A DNA stretch of 5,980 nucleotides from an uncultured Chlorobiaceae bacterium (GTDB lineage Bacteria; Bacteroidota; Chlorobiia; Chlorobiales; Chlorobiaceae): positions 1-5,980 of the forward strand of contig CAIYWF010000101.1 in assembly GCA_903929845.1 (NCBI GenBank), read 5' to 3'. Numbering within the stretch: position 1 is the first letter of the stretch; the number at the start of each line of letters is the position of its first letter. The notes under the pieces were generated by a model. That model searched no databases. It was given only the letters and a program-made list of their open reading frames with translations, and was not told the DNA's origin. Positions 4,965 through 5,980 of the stretch are shown one piece after another. The position numbers were made by a program, and so were the translations under genes.

Positions 4965-4982
4965 TGCAATGCAGTGTCAGGC
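4934..4982 (-). other. attC-like recombination site, right end deleted
   Basis: On the minus strand GCCTGAC (4976-4982) is the same left core box as at 4365-4371. One base later begins arm CTGCATTGCAGTGG (4961-4974), then a 14-base loop, then arm CCGCTGAATTCAG (4934-4946). The arms pair over 13 positions (one mismatch, one G-T) with one extra G in the upstream arm, as in attC. No GTT box follows; the sequence passes straight into truncated toxin code. The last 12 or so codons of the 67-residue gene lie inside the site. The palindrome CACTGCAATGCAGTG also falls here. Confidence 0.45.
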
Positions 4983-5143
4983 AGCGGACACTCAGGCGCA
5001 GGAATAAATGGATGACCAGCGGCAATATGTTCAGCTTCTGACTTTTTCAAATCAGCATAGATGGCCTGCAAGTCATAGCCAAATTTGGCTGCATGGGCTT
5101 CACGAATAGCTCTTACTTCATCTACGATTTCGTCATTCAACAT
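4940..5143 (-). CDS. Small acidic helical protein of unknown function
   Basis: ATG at 5141-5143 lies 7 bases after GGAG, a good ribosome site. An in-frame extension upstream to 5203 reads as non-family sequence and is rejected. The product is 67 residues, starting [20 protein letters not shown] and continuing [18 protein letters not shown]. This pattern (E.V..VR.IRE.HA.KF.YDL.AI..DLKK.E) belongs to a widespread family of short bacterial proteins of unknown role that I cannot name, often found among toxin-antitoxin genes. Residues 1-40 should form two helices and the rest is Pro-rich. The last dozen residues (from PDTALQ to FAHR) are coded by the attC-like segment, so they are probably not conserved. 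The stop overlaps the damaged toxin frame. No partner can be assigned. Confidence 0.75.
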   Translation of the reverse strand: MLNDEIVDEVRAIREAHAAKFGYDLQAIYADLKKSEAEHIAAGHPFIPAPECPLPDTALQWTRFAHR

Positions 5144-5415
5144 TTTCGTCTCCAAGTAGTTCTTCGGGGGTGCAAATGAACGGCAGCAACCGCGCGACCG
5201 CAATCACAATGAGTGAAAGACACGCTGACAGTACCCATAATCTTTGTCATCCATTGAGTTTTGTAATCATTTTCTTTTGTCCAATAGAATTTTTCAGTGG
5301 GAGTACAGCGCAACGCGACAACCGAGCAGAAAACGAAAATAGTTGAAAAAATAGAGCGTTTAGTGAAATCACTCTCCCGCCCATTCCAATTCAAAACCAT
5401 TATTGTTATGCACCT

Positions 5416-5980
5416 TCATAGATACTTGGGAAGATCATCATGCTGGCACTGTGTTATACTGCCGATGTCTAAGCCAATAGACCTGAGCCTCAACATGTGT
5501 TTTTTCTGCTCCTCCTCCGTATGATAGCTAACTATCCAAGGAACGCCAGAGAGAACATCATTAATTTTTTTTAAGTATGGAAGATCAATTTTCAGCGAAT
5601 GACCGATGACAACAACGCGGTCAATTCGCCCCTTTAACGCCGAAAACCACTGTTCGTTATTTGCGATAATCTGTTCTACCGGTTTTCTAAATGCATGAAA
5701 TGGGTACTTGGCAGCATATTCAGCTTCAGTGAACATAGTCGTATTACTGTCGCCGTTTTCATTTAGCTCTGGAGTCTCCTCCATGGTTTTGGTGTGACCA
5801 TAAACCAGCTTTTCACTCCCAGAAACACTACCATGAATCTGATTTATTTGGTTGTCACTTATACCATACACCCACTGAAGAGTAGGTGTGTAGTTAAATG
5901 AGAGGTAAGTGCCATTCGGATCAAGATTCAACTTCTTATTGGCTCCCTTAACATCGATAGAATCAATCCAAAAATGGAAC
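5416..5980 (-). CDS. abiH: AbiH-family abortive infection protein, C-terminal part
   Basis: The frame is open from the right edge (first full codon 5977-5979) to TGA at 5416-5418, giving 188 residues of a longer protein. The TTG at 5929-5931 is only an internal codon, since family-like sequence (FHFWIDSIDVKGANKK) precedes it. Visible landmarks of the AbiH family are FNYT at 28-31, followed by P-TL; QIHG at 47-50; LVYGH at 58-62; and a late RVVVIGHSLKIDLPYL block (121-136). AbiH was described in lactococci as a phage-resistance protein that aborts infection; its biochemistry is not settled. A typical member is about 300-350 residues, so roughly the N-terminal half is off the edge. Four bases after the stop lies GCATAAC (5405-5411), matching a core box but with no hairpin arms, so no attC is called. 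The reading frame shows no lesion. Confidence 0.8.
   Translation of the reverse strand, partial: FHFWIDSIDVKGANKKLNLDPNGTYLSFNYTPTLQWVYGISDNQINQIHGSVSGSEKLVYGHTKTMEETPELNENGDSNTTMFTEAEYAAKYPFHAFRKPVEQIIANNEQWFSALKGRIDRVVVIGHSLKIDLPYLKKINDVLSGVPWIVSYHTEEEQKKHMLRLRSIGLDIGSITQCQHDDLPKYL

Noticed and set aside
5137..5400. Minus-strand open frame of 87 codons with a hydrophobic stretch near the start
   Set aside because: No usable ribosome site, odd Cys/Arg-rich tail, and it runs over the ribosome site and start of the 67-residue gene. The gap 5144-5415 probably holds only leader sequence.
5405..5411. GCATAAC (minus strand) after AbiH as an attC site
   Set aside because: The core-box match and the 4-base spacing from the stop are suggestive, but no pairing arms or second box are visible downstream.
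5297..5524. Plus-strand open frame of 75 codons
   Set aside because: It overlaps the end of the AbiH gene antisense and has no start signal or recognisable product.

Overview
The window looks like the distal end of a gene-cassette-style accessory region in a proteobacterium, most likely a gammaproteobacterium. This is judged from protein resemblance only; no species can be named. At the left edge, 44 C-terminal residues of a plus-strand gene (1-135) resemble the end of a TrpB-like PLP enzyme. It converges on everything else across a hairpin terminator at 146-182. Every other gene that can be supported lies on the minus strand. These genes are short, unrelated, AT-rich to GC-mixed, and read away from the right edge.

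Right to left, in transcription order, the genes are: the C-terminal part of an AbiH-type phage-abortive-infection protein (5416-5980, running off the edge); a 67-residue unknown (4940-5143); a damaged RelE/ParE-type toxin and its frameshifted antidote (4689-4964 and 4366-4679); a stand-alone ParB-like domain protein (3763-4179); a 177-residue unknown (2891-3424); a 166-residue membrane-anchored helical unknown (2206-2706); a 260-residue unknown that may have a nuclease-like fold (1347-2129); an orphan PF09720-type antitoxin with a 23-codon stump of its ParE-like toxin (1058-1270 and 972-1043); and a Fic protein interrupted by an in-frame amber codon (187-975).

Several minus-strand genes end at, or just before, an imperfect hairpin whose upstream arm carries exactly one extra base. 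That is the structural hallmark of integron attC sites (L'' longer than L' by one extrahelical base). The best case is a 57-bp site at 4315-4371; less complete ones lie at 3670-3758, 4934-4982 and 2154-2219. My reading is that this is the decaying far end of a sedentary integron-like array. Its integrase, if there is one, would lie beyond the right edge. Several sites have lost a recognisable right-hand core (GTT) box, and many of the toxin-antitoxin and Fic genes are broken.

The contents are of the defence and addiction type: AbiH, two type II toxin-antitoxin pairs, and Fic with its inhibitory motif. At least four of these genes carry lesions (nonsense, frameshift or truncation), so the region looks like it is eroding. 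Regulation is visible in two places: a minus-strand promoter followed within about 60 bases by an intrinsic terminator ahead of the ParB-like gene, and an orphan plus-strand sigma70-like promoter at 3585-3612.
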